Positions 6,209 through 15,150 of a DNA stretch of 64,000 nt are shown here, piece after piece. Origin of the DNA: Armatimonadota bacterium (GTDB lineage Bacteria; Armatimonadota; Fimbriimonadia; Fimbriimonadales; Fimbriimonadaceae); assembly GCA_017303935.1 (NCBI GenBank), contig JAFLBD010000001.1, positions 682,001 to 746,000 on the forward strand, written 5' to 3'. The notes under the pieces are model-generated. The model worked only from the letters and a program-made list of their open reading frames with translations, did not search any database and was not told the DNA's origin. Made by a program: the position numbers and the translations under genes. Position 1 is the first letter of the stretch; every line of letters starts with the position of its first letter.

Positions 6209-8401
6209 CTAGTTTCTGAGGGGTTTTCCGGAATCGAGCATGTGCCGAATTCGGGCAACAGAAAGTGCACTTTGGGTGAGCTCGATAAACTCTTGGCGTT
6301 CGACGGCCAGTGCCTCTTCAAATGAAGTCGGTTTCGTGAATACCTGCTTCATCTTGTGGGCAATGGTGGCATCGTGGTTCGAGAATCTTTCTGCCTTCAT
6401 TTCCTCGTCGATCATCCTGTCGATCATCCCAGAAAGTGGACCTTCCATCTGCTTCCAAGTCGGCATGGACCGGGGCTCTGCCGAAAGAGCCATGATTTTG
6501 GCGTCCCAAATCACTCGATCTGGATGGCTTGCGATCGAATCGGTAGGTCTGAGGAAACCCTTTTGAAGCGCTGCGTACCCAAATCCACTCGTTTCGCCGG
6601 ATGCGATTGTCTTCAGCCCGTTGGTCAGGTCTTGAAGGGAAGTTTGGTACCGCAGCCTCATTCGGCATGTGCCAGCTCCGCCAGGCAACAGCCCTACAAG
6701 AGCTTCTGGCAAGCCAATGTTCGATTCCGGATGGCAAATGATATTGGAACACGCCGTCGCAATTTCGAACCCGGCGCCCAAGCAATGCCCGAAGACCGCT
6801 GCAATGATCTGCTTTTCGCTCAGAAGCACGGTGAGGTCTTGAAGATCCTTGAGACCTGCATCGATGGCGTTCCAGTCTTTGGCTTCTGCCCGTTCAGCGA
6901 AGAAGTTCAGGTTGTAACCCACCGAGAAAGCGCGTGCCTCACTAGTGAAGACCATCGGACCGGTCTGACTTGGGAGCCAGGTCAATAGACTCTGGACCAA
7001 TTCGGGGGTGATCACACCCATCTTTGTGGTGGTGCAGATCGCACGGACCCCGTCTCCGAGATCTCGGACGTTGAATCCTGGCTGCTCTTCGAGTACGGCG
7101 TATTCCGTGAGCCCACGGTATTCCGGTTCGTTCTTCGCAGGTTCGTACTGTCCGCTGTGACCAAGAATAGCCCCGGGAGCATAGAACTTTTCGGTTTGAA
7201 TTCCGAGGTGTTCCGCGCCGATTGCGTCGATCAGGGCAAACGGCCCAATCTCCCAGCCAAATCCCCACATCATGACTCGGTCGAAGTCCTGGACCGTGTG
7301 GCTGATCTCTTCTTTTAGATAGTGTGCGTATTGAAGAACCGGAACGAGGTGCTCTCGGAGGAATTCGCCGGCTTCATCTTTGCTGGCGAGAACGGTTCGA
7401 ATTCGTTCACCAATCGGCTTTTTGGCGACCGCGGCGATTGAGTCGAACTCGGCATCCAGGGTATTTCGGTAGGCGTAAGTCTTTAAGTCGAGCACCAAGA
7501 ACGACTTACCCTCGCGGCGGTAATAGCCCTGACCAGACTTGTTTCCTAGCCACCCTTTTTCAAGCAGGAACTTCAGAGATTCTGGCGTTTCTAGTGTCTC
7601 ACGGTATGGATCATTCGGGCATTGCTCGTGCATGATCCCGGCGATGAACTGCATCACATCCGCACCAACCAGATCATTCAATCGGAATGCGGCGGATCGC
7701 GGACGCCCTAAGAATGGTCCGCAGACAGCGTCGACTTGTTCGCAGGATAGACCAAGCTTTTCGGCGGTGTGGATCGCGTGGAACATGGACCACATTCCAA
7801 ACCGATTCGCAATGAATCCTGGAGTGTCCTTCGCCAGAACGACGCGCCGTCCGAGTTGGCCTTCGAGGAACTTAGTCTGCTTTTCGACTTCGTGAGGAAG
7901 AGTGTCCTCTGTTGGAATCAGTTCGAGAAGTTTCAGATAGCGGGGCGGATTAAAGAAGTGGGTGCCCAAAAAGCGCATTCTAAAGGTATCTGGGAACCCT
8001 TCAGCCAGCAACCCAAGCGGGAGCGAAGAAGTGTTGCTGCTGATCATCGCGTCTGGCTTGAGATAGGGAAGTAATTTCTGATACAGGTCACGCTTGGCAT
8101 CGAGATTCTCGATGATCGCTTCGCAAATCCAATCGCACTCGGCGACTTTTGGGAGATCAACATCAATTCCACCGGTCGTTACGCGTGAAATCGCTTCGTT
8201 GCCATAGAAATGGGGCGGCCGAGCCTTCGTCGCTCGCTCAAGCAGGTTCTTAGCCGCATCTGCGGTGACGTCGAGCAAAAGCACTTCGTACCCAAGGTTT
8301 GCAATGTGGGCGGCAATTCCTGCTCCCATCGTTCCGGCACCGATGACACAAGCTCTCATACTGCCCAAAAGGATACCGTTCGGAGGTTCAGGAGCACTCA
8401 T
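6209..8401 (-). CDS. 3-hydroxyacyl-CoA dehydrogenase / enoyl-CoA hydratase fusion (FadN-like)
   Basis: About 730 residues. The N-terminal NAD-binding domain has ACVIGAGTMGAGIAAHIA, followed by SSNTSSLPL, RFLGTHFFNPPRYLKLLEL and DTPGFIANR of 3-hydroxyacyl-CoA dehydrogenases. The C-terminal ~200 residues are a crotonase domain (FGHCLGAGFEIATAC, LPEALVGLLPGGAGTCRM). The dehydrogenase-first order is that of Bacillus FadN rather than E. coli FadB. It would catalyse steps two and three of beta-oxidation. The start is uncertain: GTG at 8407, ATG at 8401 (used here), or ATG at 8359 directly before the Rossmann motif; none has a strong ribosome site. Confidence 0.92.
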   Translation of the reverse strand: MSAPEPPNGILLGSMRACVIGAGTMGAGIAAHIANLGYEVLLLDVTADAAKNLLERATKARPPHFYGNEAISRVTTGGIDVDLPKVAECDWICEAIIENLDAKRDLYQKLLPYLKPDAMISSNTSSLPLGLLAEGFPDTFRMRFLGTHFFNPPRYLKLLELIPTEDTLPHEVEKQTKFLEGQLGRRVVLAKDTPGFIANRFGMWSMFHAIHTAEKLGLSCEQVDAVCGPFLGRPRSAAFRLNDLVGADVMQFIAGIMHEQCPNDPYRETLETPESLKFLLEKGWLGNKSGQGYYRREGKSFLVLDLKTYAYRNTLDAEFDSIAAVAKKPIGERIRTVLASKDEAGEFLREHLVPVLQYAHYLKEEISHTVQDFDRVMMWGFGWEIGPFALIDAIGAEHLGIQTEKFYAPGAILGHSGQYEPAKNEPEYRGLTEYAVLEEQPGFNVRDLGDGVRAICTTTKMGVITPELVQSLLTWLPSQTGPMVFTSEARAFSVGYNLNFFAERAEAKDWNAIDAGLKDLQDLTVLLSEKQIIAAVFGHCLGAGFEIATACSNIICHPESNIGLPEALVGLLPGGAGTCRMRLRYQTSLQDLTNGLKTIASGETSGFGYAALQKGFLRPTDSIASHPDRVIWDAKIMALSAEPRSMPTWKQMEGPLSGMIDRMIDEEMKAERFSNHDATIAHKMKQVFTKPTSFEEALAVERQEFIELTQSALSVARIRHMLDSGKPLRN

Positions 8402-8531
8402 GGCCACCGGGTCAATTCAAGACACTGGTAAAAATACTGTATTCAAGAATCGAAGTTTCTCTTATAGTGGGGTTACTCGGAGTGTTAAGAGCAATTTTGC
8501 ATTCTGAATTTTTCGACGAGGTTTGCTTCGA

Positions 8532-11500
8532 ATGAGGAGTTATTTTGGAATCTGGCGAGTGATCTTAACGGTCATGCTCGCGCTGTTTGGCATAGCGATT
8601 GGATTCAGCCAAGGGGGACCGACAGGTGTTGTCCAAGGTGTGATCTATGAGGATGCCAACGATAACGGCATACGTGACGTTGACGATGTTGGCTTGGCAG
8701 ATCACGAGTTTGTACTCGTTGGTCCACAAGGCTATCACCAAGTGAAATCTGGTCCAACCGGGCAGATTTTGGTCTCGGGATTGATGCCTGGCCGATACAC
8801 CGTTATCCCGCCGCTGCGTACAAACGGGCGTGTCTTGGTGACGACAAATCCGATTGGAATTGGCGACTTTAATTTGGCTGCCAATGGTCAATACACACTG
8901 AATTTGGGTTATCACAAAGAGTGTGTGACCTTCGGCGTTCCGAAAATTCTTTGGGAAGTTGGTCCAAACGGTCCAACCGGCAATGCAACGGTCACGGTGA
9001 CGGTGAACAACCTGAATCCCTGGGCCATCGGCTGGGTCTATGTCACCCCGCTAGGTCCTGGCACAATCACGCCGAACCCGATTCCAGTGAATCCTCCGAT
9101 TCCAGGGAACGGTTCAGGGACGATCAGTTTCACCCTTTCTGGGGTCCAACCGCAGGAAGAGTATTGCTTCATCTTCGAATTCCATTCGCCCGACTTGGTC
9201 GAATGTTGTGCGGAGCAATTCTGCTTCAAAACACCTGAATGCGATTGTTTCCAAATCATCGAAGAGCATGTTGAGTGCTTGCCGAATGGAACATTCCAAC
9301 TCAACTTTACGCTCCAAAACCTCACGAACTATACGGTGAATAAGGTTTGGACCCTCGGTTTGGGCGGAGCTACGACGAATCCAATCGTGCACAACGTGCC
9401 GGCAACACCTCCGGGTGGTTTGATCAATATTTCGACGGTCGTGACAGGGGCAAACCTGGGTGGAACCAACGTTTGCATTCGGATCATGCTGTACAACGGT
9501 GGGTTCCAGTGCTGCGTCAAAGACGTTTGCTTCCCATTCCCGAACTGCAACAACTGCGATAACCGTGCGCCAATTTGCTACGCAAAGCGGCCAACGTACA
9601 ACGCAACTGTAGACGGATCTCCTGTGAGTTACAACGGCGCGGATTGGGCGGCTCTGAACGGCAAAACCGTTTCAGCAGTCACTTGCTTCGCTTCTTACAC
9701 CGTCGATAGCCCGTCAACTCCGATGCGCGACGACTTGGTGTTCGGTTATGTCAATCAAGATCAGTATCAGTGCGCTCCTCCGACGCTCGGCGTCAATTGG
9801 GCGCTGACACCGATGGGATTCCATAACGGACTCGATGGACCTTTCGCCTCACTGGTGCCATTGGACTGCTTTTGGACCAAGAAGTACATGGGCAACGTGT
9901 TTGCGATCACTTTTGACAACGAGGGCAATGCCTATGTGGCACAAACCTCAGCTTACAACTGTGACTATGCTCCACGAATCCAAGATTTCAACCAGCCAGC
10001 AACGCCTGGTCGGAATCACTCGCCGTCGCCCAATGAAATCGCTGACCGCCGCCTCCACGGGCGAATCTTTAAGATCGCCAATGGAACCGGAAAGGTCACG
10101 ATCTTCAACGAGGACACGACATCCGGTTGGAACGGGATGCCTTCTGCACCTGATCCTCTGATCAATAGCTTGCCAAACGCGTTCCCAGGCTCGCGCCCAG
10201 AACTCGAGTTGAGCAGCCAAGCATTCCCAGAAGTTGGGGACGTGACATTTGATTACGACCACAACCAAATCTTTGCCACCTGTATGGACGATGGAAAGAT
10301 CTATCGCTACAACATGGCCGGGCAGAAATTGGGCTCGTTCGATCCATGGGCCGCAGACGGCGCACCAGTCGGTAGCACCGGCGACGGTTTTGCAGATTGG
10401 GACGAGAACATCTGGGCTCTGAAGTATCACAAGGGCCGGCTGTATTTCTCCCGATGGCGAGAAGACTTCGATAACTTCGCCGCTGGCAATGCCAACGAAG
10501 TGTGGTCAATCGATGTCACGGCTTCGGGTGGATTCGGCCCGGTTGGAACAGAGCGGTTTGAACTCGCTACTCCTGACCTCGTGAATACAAACAACCAACC
10601 CAATGCAACGGCTCCTATCAGCGATATCAGCTTCCAACAGCAACGAAATTCCGTTGGCGTGATGGAAGCCCAGATGTTGATTGCAGAGCGCGGCATGGGT
10701 AGTACGTGGGCACCAGGTGGAGGACTTTCTGTTTACGAACAGATGAACTACCATGCCACCAACGTCAATCCGTTGATCAAGAAGGCTGCGTTCACTAACA
10801 CGTATCCACACCGATCCCGCGGTCTGATGTACAAGTGCGATCCACAGACATTGAAATGGCAAGTGCAGCCAACGCCGTATACATCGAACTATTTCAACTT
10901 GGGTAGTTCGGCCAACGGCGGAAACAACTGCGCTGGCGGCGTCGACTTCGACTTCGATGATCGAGGCTGCTCGGGATCGCCGCTCGGTAATCGGTCGTGG
11001 TTCACGTCTGACTACATGTACAGCATGATCGGTCAATACGTTTATGGATTGCAAGGATTGCCGCTCACGGGCGGAGCTATTCCGAACTCAATCCTGATCG
11101 ACCTGAACGGTGTCACCTTTAACGGAGAGGACAAGACGACTATTGCAGACGTCGAGACTCCATGCCCGGCACCAAGCGGCGGGGCAGATGGAACCATCTT
11201 GATGCCTCACTGGATGGGTCCTGTTGAAGGCCGAGTTGTGAAAGTGGAAGTCATTGGTAGCAATTTCTTCCAAGAATTCAAGACTGTTCTAGACAGCACA
11301 GGCCGGTTCTATCTGGACGCTGGTCTGGCTAACGGAACGTACTCGGTGTATCTGACATTGCCAGGTCACTTGACGATGCGCAAGTCCCTGACGATCAACA
11401 ATGCGAACGGAGCCCTGGCACCTGCGTCGTTGGTCCCTGGAGACGTCAATTGCGACAACGAAGTCGATTCCAGTGACTTTGACATGCTCGTGGTGCAGTA

Positions 11501-11609
11501 TGGTCAGTCCGGTTACATGGAATCGGATATGAATGGCGACCTCGAAGTCGGGTCTGCGGACTTTGACTTGATGGTCAGTCACTATGGCTGGTCTGGCGAC
11601 TATCCATAA
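8532..11609 (+). CDS. Secreted protein with SdrD-B-like N-domain and C-terminal dockerin/EF-hand repeats
   Basis: About 1025 residues with a signal peptide (first ~30). Residues ~38-95 resemble an SdrD B-like/CNA-B fold (GVIYEDANDNGIRDVDDVGL). They are followed by two Cys-rich beta domains (about 130-345) and a propeller-like region (about 430-800) with GNVFAITFDNEGNAYVAQ and DVTFDYDHNQIFATCMDDG. The C-terminus (about 969-1018) has two calcium-loop repeats, GDVNCDNEVDSSDFDMLV and SDMNGDLEVGSADFDLMV, which together form a dockerin-type pair. ATG 8532 is preferred over TTG 8523 because ACGAGG lies about 11 bases upstream. The function is unknown; a surface or extracellular role is inferred. Confidence 0.75.
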   Translation: MRSYFGIWRVILTVMLALFGIAIGFSQGGPTGVVQGVIYEDANDNGIRDVDDVGLADHEFVLVGPQGYHQVKSGPTGQILVSGLMPGRYTVIPPLRTNGRVLVTTNPIGIGDFNLAANGQYTLNLGYHKECVTFGVPKILWEVGPNGPTGNATVTVTVNNLNPWAIGWVYVTPLGPGTITPNPIPVNPPIPGNGSGTISFTLSGVQPQEEYCFIFEFHSPDLVECCAEQFCFKTPECDCFQIIEEHVECLPNGTFQLNFTLQNLTNYTVNKVWTLGLGGATTNPIVHNVPATPPGGLINISTVVTGANLGGTNVCIRIMLYNGGFQCCVKDVCFPFPNCNNCDNRAPICYAKRPTYNATVDGSPVSYNGADWAALNGKTVSAVTCFASYTVDSPSTPMRDDLVFGYVNQDQYQCAPPTLGVNWALTPMGFHNGLDGPFASLVPLDCFWTKKYMGNVFAITFDNEGNAYVAQTSAYNCDYAPRIQDFNQPATPGRNHSPSPNEIADRRLHGRIFKIANGTGKVTIFNEDTTSGWNGMPSAPDPLINSLPNAFPGSRPELELSSQAFPEVGDVTFDYDHNQIFATCMDDGKIYRYNMAGQKLGSFDPWAADGAPVGSTGDGFADWDENIWALKYHKGRLYFSRWREDFDNFAAGNANEVWSIDVTASGGFGPVGTERFELATPDLVNTNNQPNATAPISDISFQQQRNSVGVMEAQMLIAERGMGSTWAPGGGLSVYEQMNYHATNVNPLIKKAAFTNTYPHRSRGLMYKCDPQTLKWQVQPTPYTSNYFNLGSSANGGNNCAGGVDFDFDDRGCSGSPLGNRSWFTSDYMYSMIGQYVYGLQGLPLTGGAIPNSILIDLNGVTFNGEDKTTIADVETPCPAPSGGADGTILMPHWMGPVEGRVVKVEVIGSNFFQEFKTVLDSTGRFYLDAGLANGTYSVYLTLPGHLTMRKSLTINNANGALAPASLVPGDVNCDNEVDSSDFDMLVVQYGQSGYMESDMNGDLEVGSADFDLMVSHYGWSGDYP

Positions 11610-11630
11610 TCGTCAAAGCTAGTCGATCAA

Positions 11631-11670
11631 AATGCGGTGCCCGTTCATTCGGGCACCGCATTTTGTATTT
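11631..11670 (+). terminator. Terminator after the dockerin protein gene
   Basis: 13-bp arms AATGCGGTGCCCG and CGGGCACCGCATT around a six-base loop, then TTGTATTT. Confidence 0.85.
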
Positions 11671-11730
11671 GGCGGGCTATTGATTGAATCTATCGCTCCG
11701 AGAACTTAGGAAACTTTCGATAGACTCCGA

Positions 11731-11736
11731 TATAAT
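11731..11736 (+). promoter_or_regulatory. -10 box of the infC operon
   Basis: Perfect TATAAT. The predicted transcription start (about 11743) falls on or just before ATG 11744, so the short upstream reading frame would be leaderless. TTAGGA (11706) is the best -35 candidate, with a long spacer. Confidence 0.65.
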
Positions 11737-11743
11737 AACGACG

Positions 11744-11785
11744 ATGACAAAAATGCTTACATCCAATCGAGGTGAAGGGCTATAA
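11744..11785 (+). other. Possible leaderless 13-codon upstream ORF overlapping the infC start
   Basis: Reads MTKMLTSNRGEGL and then TAA (11783-11785). The sequence CTATAA overlaps the proposed infC AUA start (11782-11784), so termination of this frame could couple to infC initiation. Its 3' half also contains the infC ribosome site. Translation is not proven. Confidence 0.35.
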
Positions 11786-12426
11786 AGAAGCCTTTCCGAA
11801 GGTATGCCCCCAGGGACGAGGGGCCACCGCTTAATGAGCGCATTTTGCGGTTCCGAGAAGTTCGTGTAGTCGGCTCTGACGGCTCGCAACTTGGAGTGAT
11901 GGGGAGCAGACAAGCTCTTTCTCTCGCCAAAGAAGAGGGATTGGACCTTTTGATGGTGGCCGCGCAGGCCCAGCCTCCGGTATGCCGGATCGTTGATCAC
12001 GGCAAGTATAAATACGAGACGGAGAAGCGAGAAAAGGACAACAAGCGCAAACAACAGGACGTAAAGGGTATAAAGTTACGTCCGAACACAGCTGAGAACG
12101 ATTTGAACACGCTGATTCGCAACGCCAACAAGTTCCTCTTGGAAGGCGACAAGGTGCGAGTGGTGTGCCAATTCAAGGCTCGAGAGGTAACTCACCCTGA
12201 AAACGGTCTGAAGAGGATGTTAATCATCTCTGAAAGACTGGCGGAAGTGAGCACGATCGAAAAGCCGGCCTCGCTGGACGGAAGGCAGATGGTGATGGTG
12301 TTAATCCCCAAAGCCAAGCCAACAGGTAAGAAGAAAGATGCCGAAAATCAAAACAAACAAGACGGCAGCGAAGAGATTCAAGATCACGGGAACGGGCAAG
12401 ATCACTCGACGGAAGAGCGCGAATAA
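11782..12426 (+). CDS. infC: Translation initiation factor IF-3, apparent AUA start codon
   Basis: 214 residues. Both IF-3 domains are clear: N-domain LNERILRFREVRVVGSDG, LAKEEGLDLLMVAAQAQPP and CRIVDHGKYKYE; linker rich in Lys/Arg; C-domain IKLRPNTAENDLNTLIRNA, VRVVCQFKAREVTHPE. The only in-frame start codon of a usual kind is TTG 11845, which would delete the conserved NERI segment and has no ribosome site. A strong site GAGGTGA (11769-11775) sits six bases before ATA (11782), right after an in-frame stop. E. coli infC uses AUU for autoregulation by IF-3, so AUA is plausible. The last ~30 codons overlap rpmI and encode an extra hydrophilic tail. Confidence 0.9.
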   Translation: MKKPFRRYAPRDEGPPLNERILRFREVRVVGSDGSQLGVMGSRQALSLAKEEGLDLLMVAAQAQPPVCRIVDHGKYKYETEKREKDNKRKQQDVKGIKLRPNTAENDLNTLIRNANKFLLEGDKVRVVCQFKAREVTHPENGLKRMLIISERLAEVSTIEKPASLDGRQMVMVLIPKAKPTGKKKDAENQNKQDGSEEIQDHGNGQDHSTEERE

Positions 12427-12532
12427 CCACATGTTCTTCCACAAGAGCAAGTCGCAACGACGACGGCTCGAGAGTGAACCGGTACTGTTTAAGGGCGAGA
12501 AGCGCCGAGTGCGCCGAATGCTCGTAATCTAG
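12338..12532 (+). CDS. rpmI: 50S ribosomal protein L35
   Basis: 64 residues, MPKIKTNKTAAKRFKITGTG with KSANNHMFFHKS and ending RRVRRMLVI, typical of L35 in length and sequence. It starts inside infC in another frame and overlaps it by 89 bases. Part of the infC-rpmI-rplT operon. Confidence 0.97.
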   Translation: MPKIKTNKTAAKRFKITGTGKITRRKSANNHMFFHKSKSQRRRLESEPVLFKGEKRRVRRMLVI

Positions 12533-12570
12533 TCAAGAATCATTCGACTGAGTACAACTCAATCGCATTC

Positions 12571-12619
12571 GCCGCACATACTACCGCTACCGCCCATTTG
12601 GGCTGGGAACCGGTGCGGC
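12571..12619 (+). promoter_or_regulatory. Stem-loop in the rpmI-rplT spacer, possible L20 autoregulatory site
   Basis: GCCGCAC (12571-12577) can pair with GTGCGGC (12613-12619), enclosing an inner hairpin GCCC-ATTT-GGGC (12592-12603). L20 is known to repress its operon through structured leaders in other bacteria; a similar role here is an inference from position and foldability only. Confidence 0.35.
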
Positions 12620-12652
12620 CCCGACCACAAACAAGGAGAAAGGTAAGAATCA

Positions 12653-13000
12653 ATGGCAAGAATTAAACGTGGCCTAATGCGCCACAAGCGCCATAAAAAG
12701 ACGATCAAAGCAGCATCGGGCTATTTTGGTCGAAAGAAGAACGTCTTCAAGCGTGCTCATGAGCAGGTGATGAAGTCCGGTCAGTACGCGTTTCGCGACC
12801 GACGAGCCAAGAAGCGAGAGTTTCGACAGCTTTGGATCGCTCGAATCAGCGCTGCTTGCCGAGAAAATGGCATCAAGTACAACGAGCTGATTGACGCGAT
12901 GAACAAGAAGGGAATCGAAGTCAATCGAAAGATGCTCAGCGAACTCGCGATTGCCGATATGGACGCGTTCAAGGCGTTCATCAAGGAAGCTACGGCCTAA
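12653..13000 (+). CDS. rplT: 50S ribosomal protein L20
   Basis: 115 residues, starting MARIKRGLMRHKRHKKTIKA, with GYFGRKKNVFKRAHEQVMKSG, FRDRRAKKREFRQLWIARI and the C-terminal INxLxxxG-type end. It is preceded by AAGGAGAAAGG, a good ribosome site. L20 is needed early in 50S assembly and is the usual repressor of this operon. Confidence 0.98.
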   Translation: MARIKRGLMRHKRHKKTIKAASGYFGRKKNVFKRAHEQVMKSGQYAFRDRRAKKREFRQLWIARISAACRENGIKYNELIDAMNKKGIEVNRKMLSELAIADMDAFKAFIKEATA

Positions 13001-13022
13001 GCCGGAATTTCTGGAACTTTTG

Positions 13023-13061
13023 TCCGCCCCCAAACCTAGAGTTTAGGGGCGGATTTGTTTT
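13023..13061 (+). terminator. Terminator of the infC-rpmI-rplT operon
   Basis: TCCGCCCC..AAAC / GTTT.GGGGCGGA stem, followed by TTTGTTTT. Confidence 0.9.
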
Positions 13062-13146
13062 ATCACATCCCTCGCCGCCGAGTCGCTTGAACCTAGTACA
13101 ATAGGAGTTCGACTCAAGCACTGAGTGTCCCGACGAAGAGACCCTT

Positions 13147-14277
13147 ATGATTTTTGAACTTGATCAAGAAGAAGCAAAGTTTATCGATTCTGTCCGCAAC
13201 TTTGTCCAAAGCGAAGTCCTGCCCAACACCCGAAAATGGGAAGAGAACACCGCTTTCCCCAACGAGATTTGGAAGAAACTCGGCGATTTAGGCCTCCTGT
13301 CCATGACGCTGTCGAAGGAAGTCGGCGGCCGAGGCTATTCCTGCAAAGCCTACGTTGAGGCCTGTCGAGAACTTGCAAAGGGCGATCCTGCGCTCAGTAT
13401 GAACGTCGCGGCGATCAACGCTCTTTGCACGGCACATATCGAGACCTTCGGCACCAAGGAGCAAAAGGAAAAGTACCTCCCGGGGATCATCTCTGGCGAT
13501 ATCAAGCTCGCTTGGGGTTTGACCGAACCAGATGCTGGATCGGACGCTCGTCGAGTCAAGACGGCCGCGACTCCAATCGATGGCGAGCCTGGCAAGTTCC
13601 ACTTGAACGGCGAAAAGATGTTCATCACCAACGGCGGTGCGGCTGACCTGATCATCATCGCCGCTAACGTCGATCCGTCGATCAGTGCTGATGGCAAGAG
13701 CGCATTCCTTCTGGAAAAACCGCAACCTGGTTGGGAACTGGTGAACCGAATTCACACAATCGGGGTTCGCGCAAGCAACACCGTTCACTTCAAGATGACC
13801 AATGCGGTCGGCTGGCACACGCCATGCACCTTTGAACAAGCAATCGGTCTACTTTATCGTGGTCGCCTCGGCATCGCAGCTATGGCTGTCGGAATCGCTG
13901 AAAAGGCACACGAGCTGTCGGTGGAATACTCCAAGTCCCGTGAGCAGTTTAATCGCCGACTTTGCGACATGCAGTCCGTACAGAACATGATCGCGGATAG
14001 CGAAATGGAGATTGAAGCCGCTCGATTGCTGCTTCACAAGGGCGCGACGATGTATGACAAGGGCATGAACGTGGTGCGCGCTTCGTCCATGGCTAAGCTC
14101 TACGCAAGCGAAACCGCTATGCGGGCCACCAATCGCGCCATCCAGATCCACGGCGGCCGCGGAATGACCTTCGAGTTCTTGGTCGAGAAGTTGTGGCGAG
14201 ATGCCAAGCTCACCGAAATCGGCGAAGGCTGCAGCGAAATCCAACGCATGGTTATCAGCAAGACCGTATTGCGCTGA
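13147..14277 (+). CDS. Acyl-CoA dehydrogenase
   Basis: 376 residues, normal for the family. N-terminal helical domain, FAD/substrate motif WGLTEPDAGSDARR with FITNGG, and C-terminal SREQFNRRLCDMQSVQNMIA, QIHGGRGMTFEFLVEKLWRDAK and IGEGCSEIQRMVI, whose Glu before GCSE occupies the usual catalytic-base position. It oxidises acyl-CoA to enoyl-CoA and hands electrons to EtfAB. Substrate chain length cannot be read from sequence. Monocistronic between two terminators; TTGAAC and TACAAT upstream are promoter-like but too close together. Confidence 0.95.
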   Translation: MIFELDQEEAKFIDSVRNFVQSEVLPNTRKWEENTAFPNEIWKKLGDLGLLSMTLSKEVGGRGYSCKAYVEACRELAKGDPALSMNVAAINALCTAHIETFGTKEQKEKYLPGIISGDIKLAWGLTEPDAGSDARRVKTAATPIDGEPGKFHLNGEKMFITNGGAADLIIIAANVDPSISADGKSAFLLEKPQPGWELVNRIHTIGVRASNTVHFKMTNAVGWHTPCTFEQAIGLLYRGRLGIAAMAVGIAEKAHELSVEYSKSREQFNRRLCDMQSVQNMIADSEMEIEAARLLLHKGATMYDKGMNVVRASSMAKLYASETAMRATNRAIQIHGGRGMTFEFLVEKLWRDAKLTEIGEGCSEIQRMVISKTVLR

Positions 14278-14297
14278 ATCTACTCTAGCAACAAACA

Positions 14298-14332
14298 ACA
14301 AAGCCGGTCCGAAACTCGGACCGGCTTTGTTT
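14298..14332. terminator. Bidirectional terminator
   Basis: 15-bp perfect arms ACAAAGCCGGTCCGA and TCGGACCGGCTTTGT with a three-base loop, between the convergent acyl-CoA dehydrogenase and PEP-CTERM genes. Confidence 0.88.
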
Positions 14333-14349
14333 GTGACTTAAGGCTTAGA

Positions 14350-14946
14350 TTAGCTCTTCTTTCGTCGTCGAATCAAAGCAGCAACGCCGAGACCAAGTGC
14401 GGTCATCGTTGCTGGCTCAGGCACTGCCGAGCTGGTGAACGAAGAGGTGTAGGAGATCATGTTTCCGTTTGCAACTGGGTTAGCCAGCGAGAACGAGAAC
14501 TGTTCGCCCGAAAGTCCGCCAGGAACGTTTGGACCAGAGATGTTGACGGTCGATGCACCAGTGAACTCGCTCGCACCGAAAACGATCGGGCTGAACAAGG
14601 TTGCACCAGTGAAGTCGATCACCATGAACGGGTTGTTGACATCGTCGGTGTAGAATCGAACTTGGCCTGCACCGCCAGTGTAGAACGATGATCCTGGGAT
14701 TGCGGTGAATCCGATGGCCGAAGTCGTGAACTTAGCGTTCGAAACTGAACCGCCGCCGATGAGACCTGGGGTCAAAACGGTGAGACCAGTGCCGGTGTAG
14801 CTACCTGTCAAAACGTTGGTCGTGGTGTTAAAAACAAACATCGACTGCGAAGCAGAAGAAGTTGGATCTGCGAACGACGCAATGGTGCCTGCAAAAGCAG
14901 AACCAGCGAGAACCGATCCAAGGGCGATGCTAAAAGCGATTTTCAT
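14350..14946 (-). CDS. PEP-CTERM exported protein
   Basis: 198 residues from the second of two adjacent ATGs (GAGAGG five bases before it). A signal peptide (MKIAFSIALGSVLAGSAFAG), a Ser/Thr/Gly-rich beta-type middle, and a C-terminal sorting tail: VPEPATMTALGLGVAALIRR and then RKKS. PEP-CTERM proteins are processed by exosortase at the envelope and often linked to exopolysaccharide. The middle has no recognised domain. Confidence 0.85.
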   Translation of the reverse strand: MKIAFSIALGSVLAGSAFAGTIASFADPTSSASQSMFVFNTTTNVLTGSYTGTGLTVLTPGLIGGGSVSNAKFTTSAIGFTAIPGSSFYTGGAGQVRFYTDDVNNPFMVIDFTGATLFSPIVFGASEFTGASTVNISGPNVPGGLSGEQFSFSLANPVANGNMISYTSSFTSSAVPEPATMTALGLGVAALIRRRKKS

Positions 14947-15150
14947 CATATCCTCTCGTAATAAATTGCAAAAAAGTAGTTCGTCGAACTACAAGAGGTA
15001 CTGTATCCCAAAGTCGGCCTGAAACAAGGCGAAATAAGGTTCAAAACTGTGAGTTTAACGTCGAATTAGCCGAAATCCCGTACTATTGCTTGGGGGAAGG
15101 TGCTTGCAAAACAAATCGCGCCAAAATTTCACGAAACGATTAACATTATT

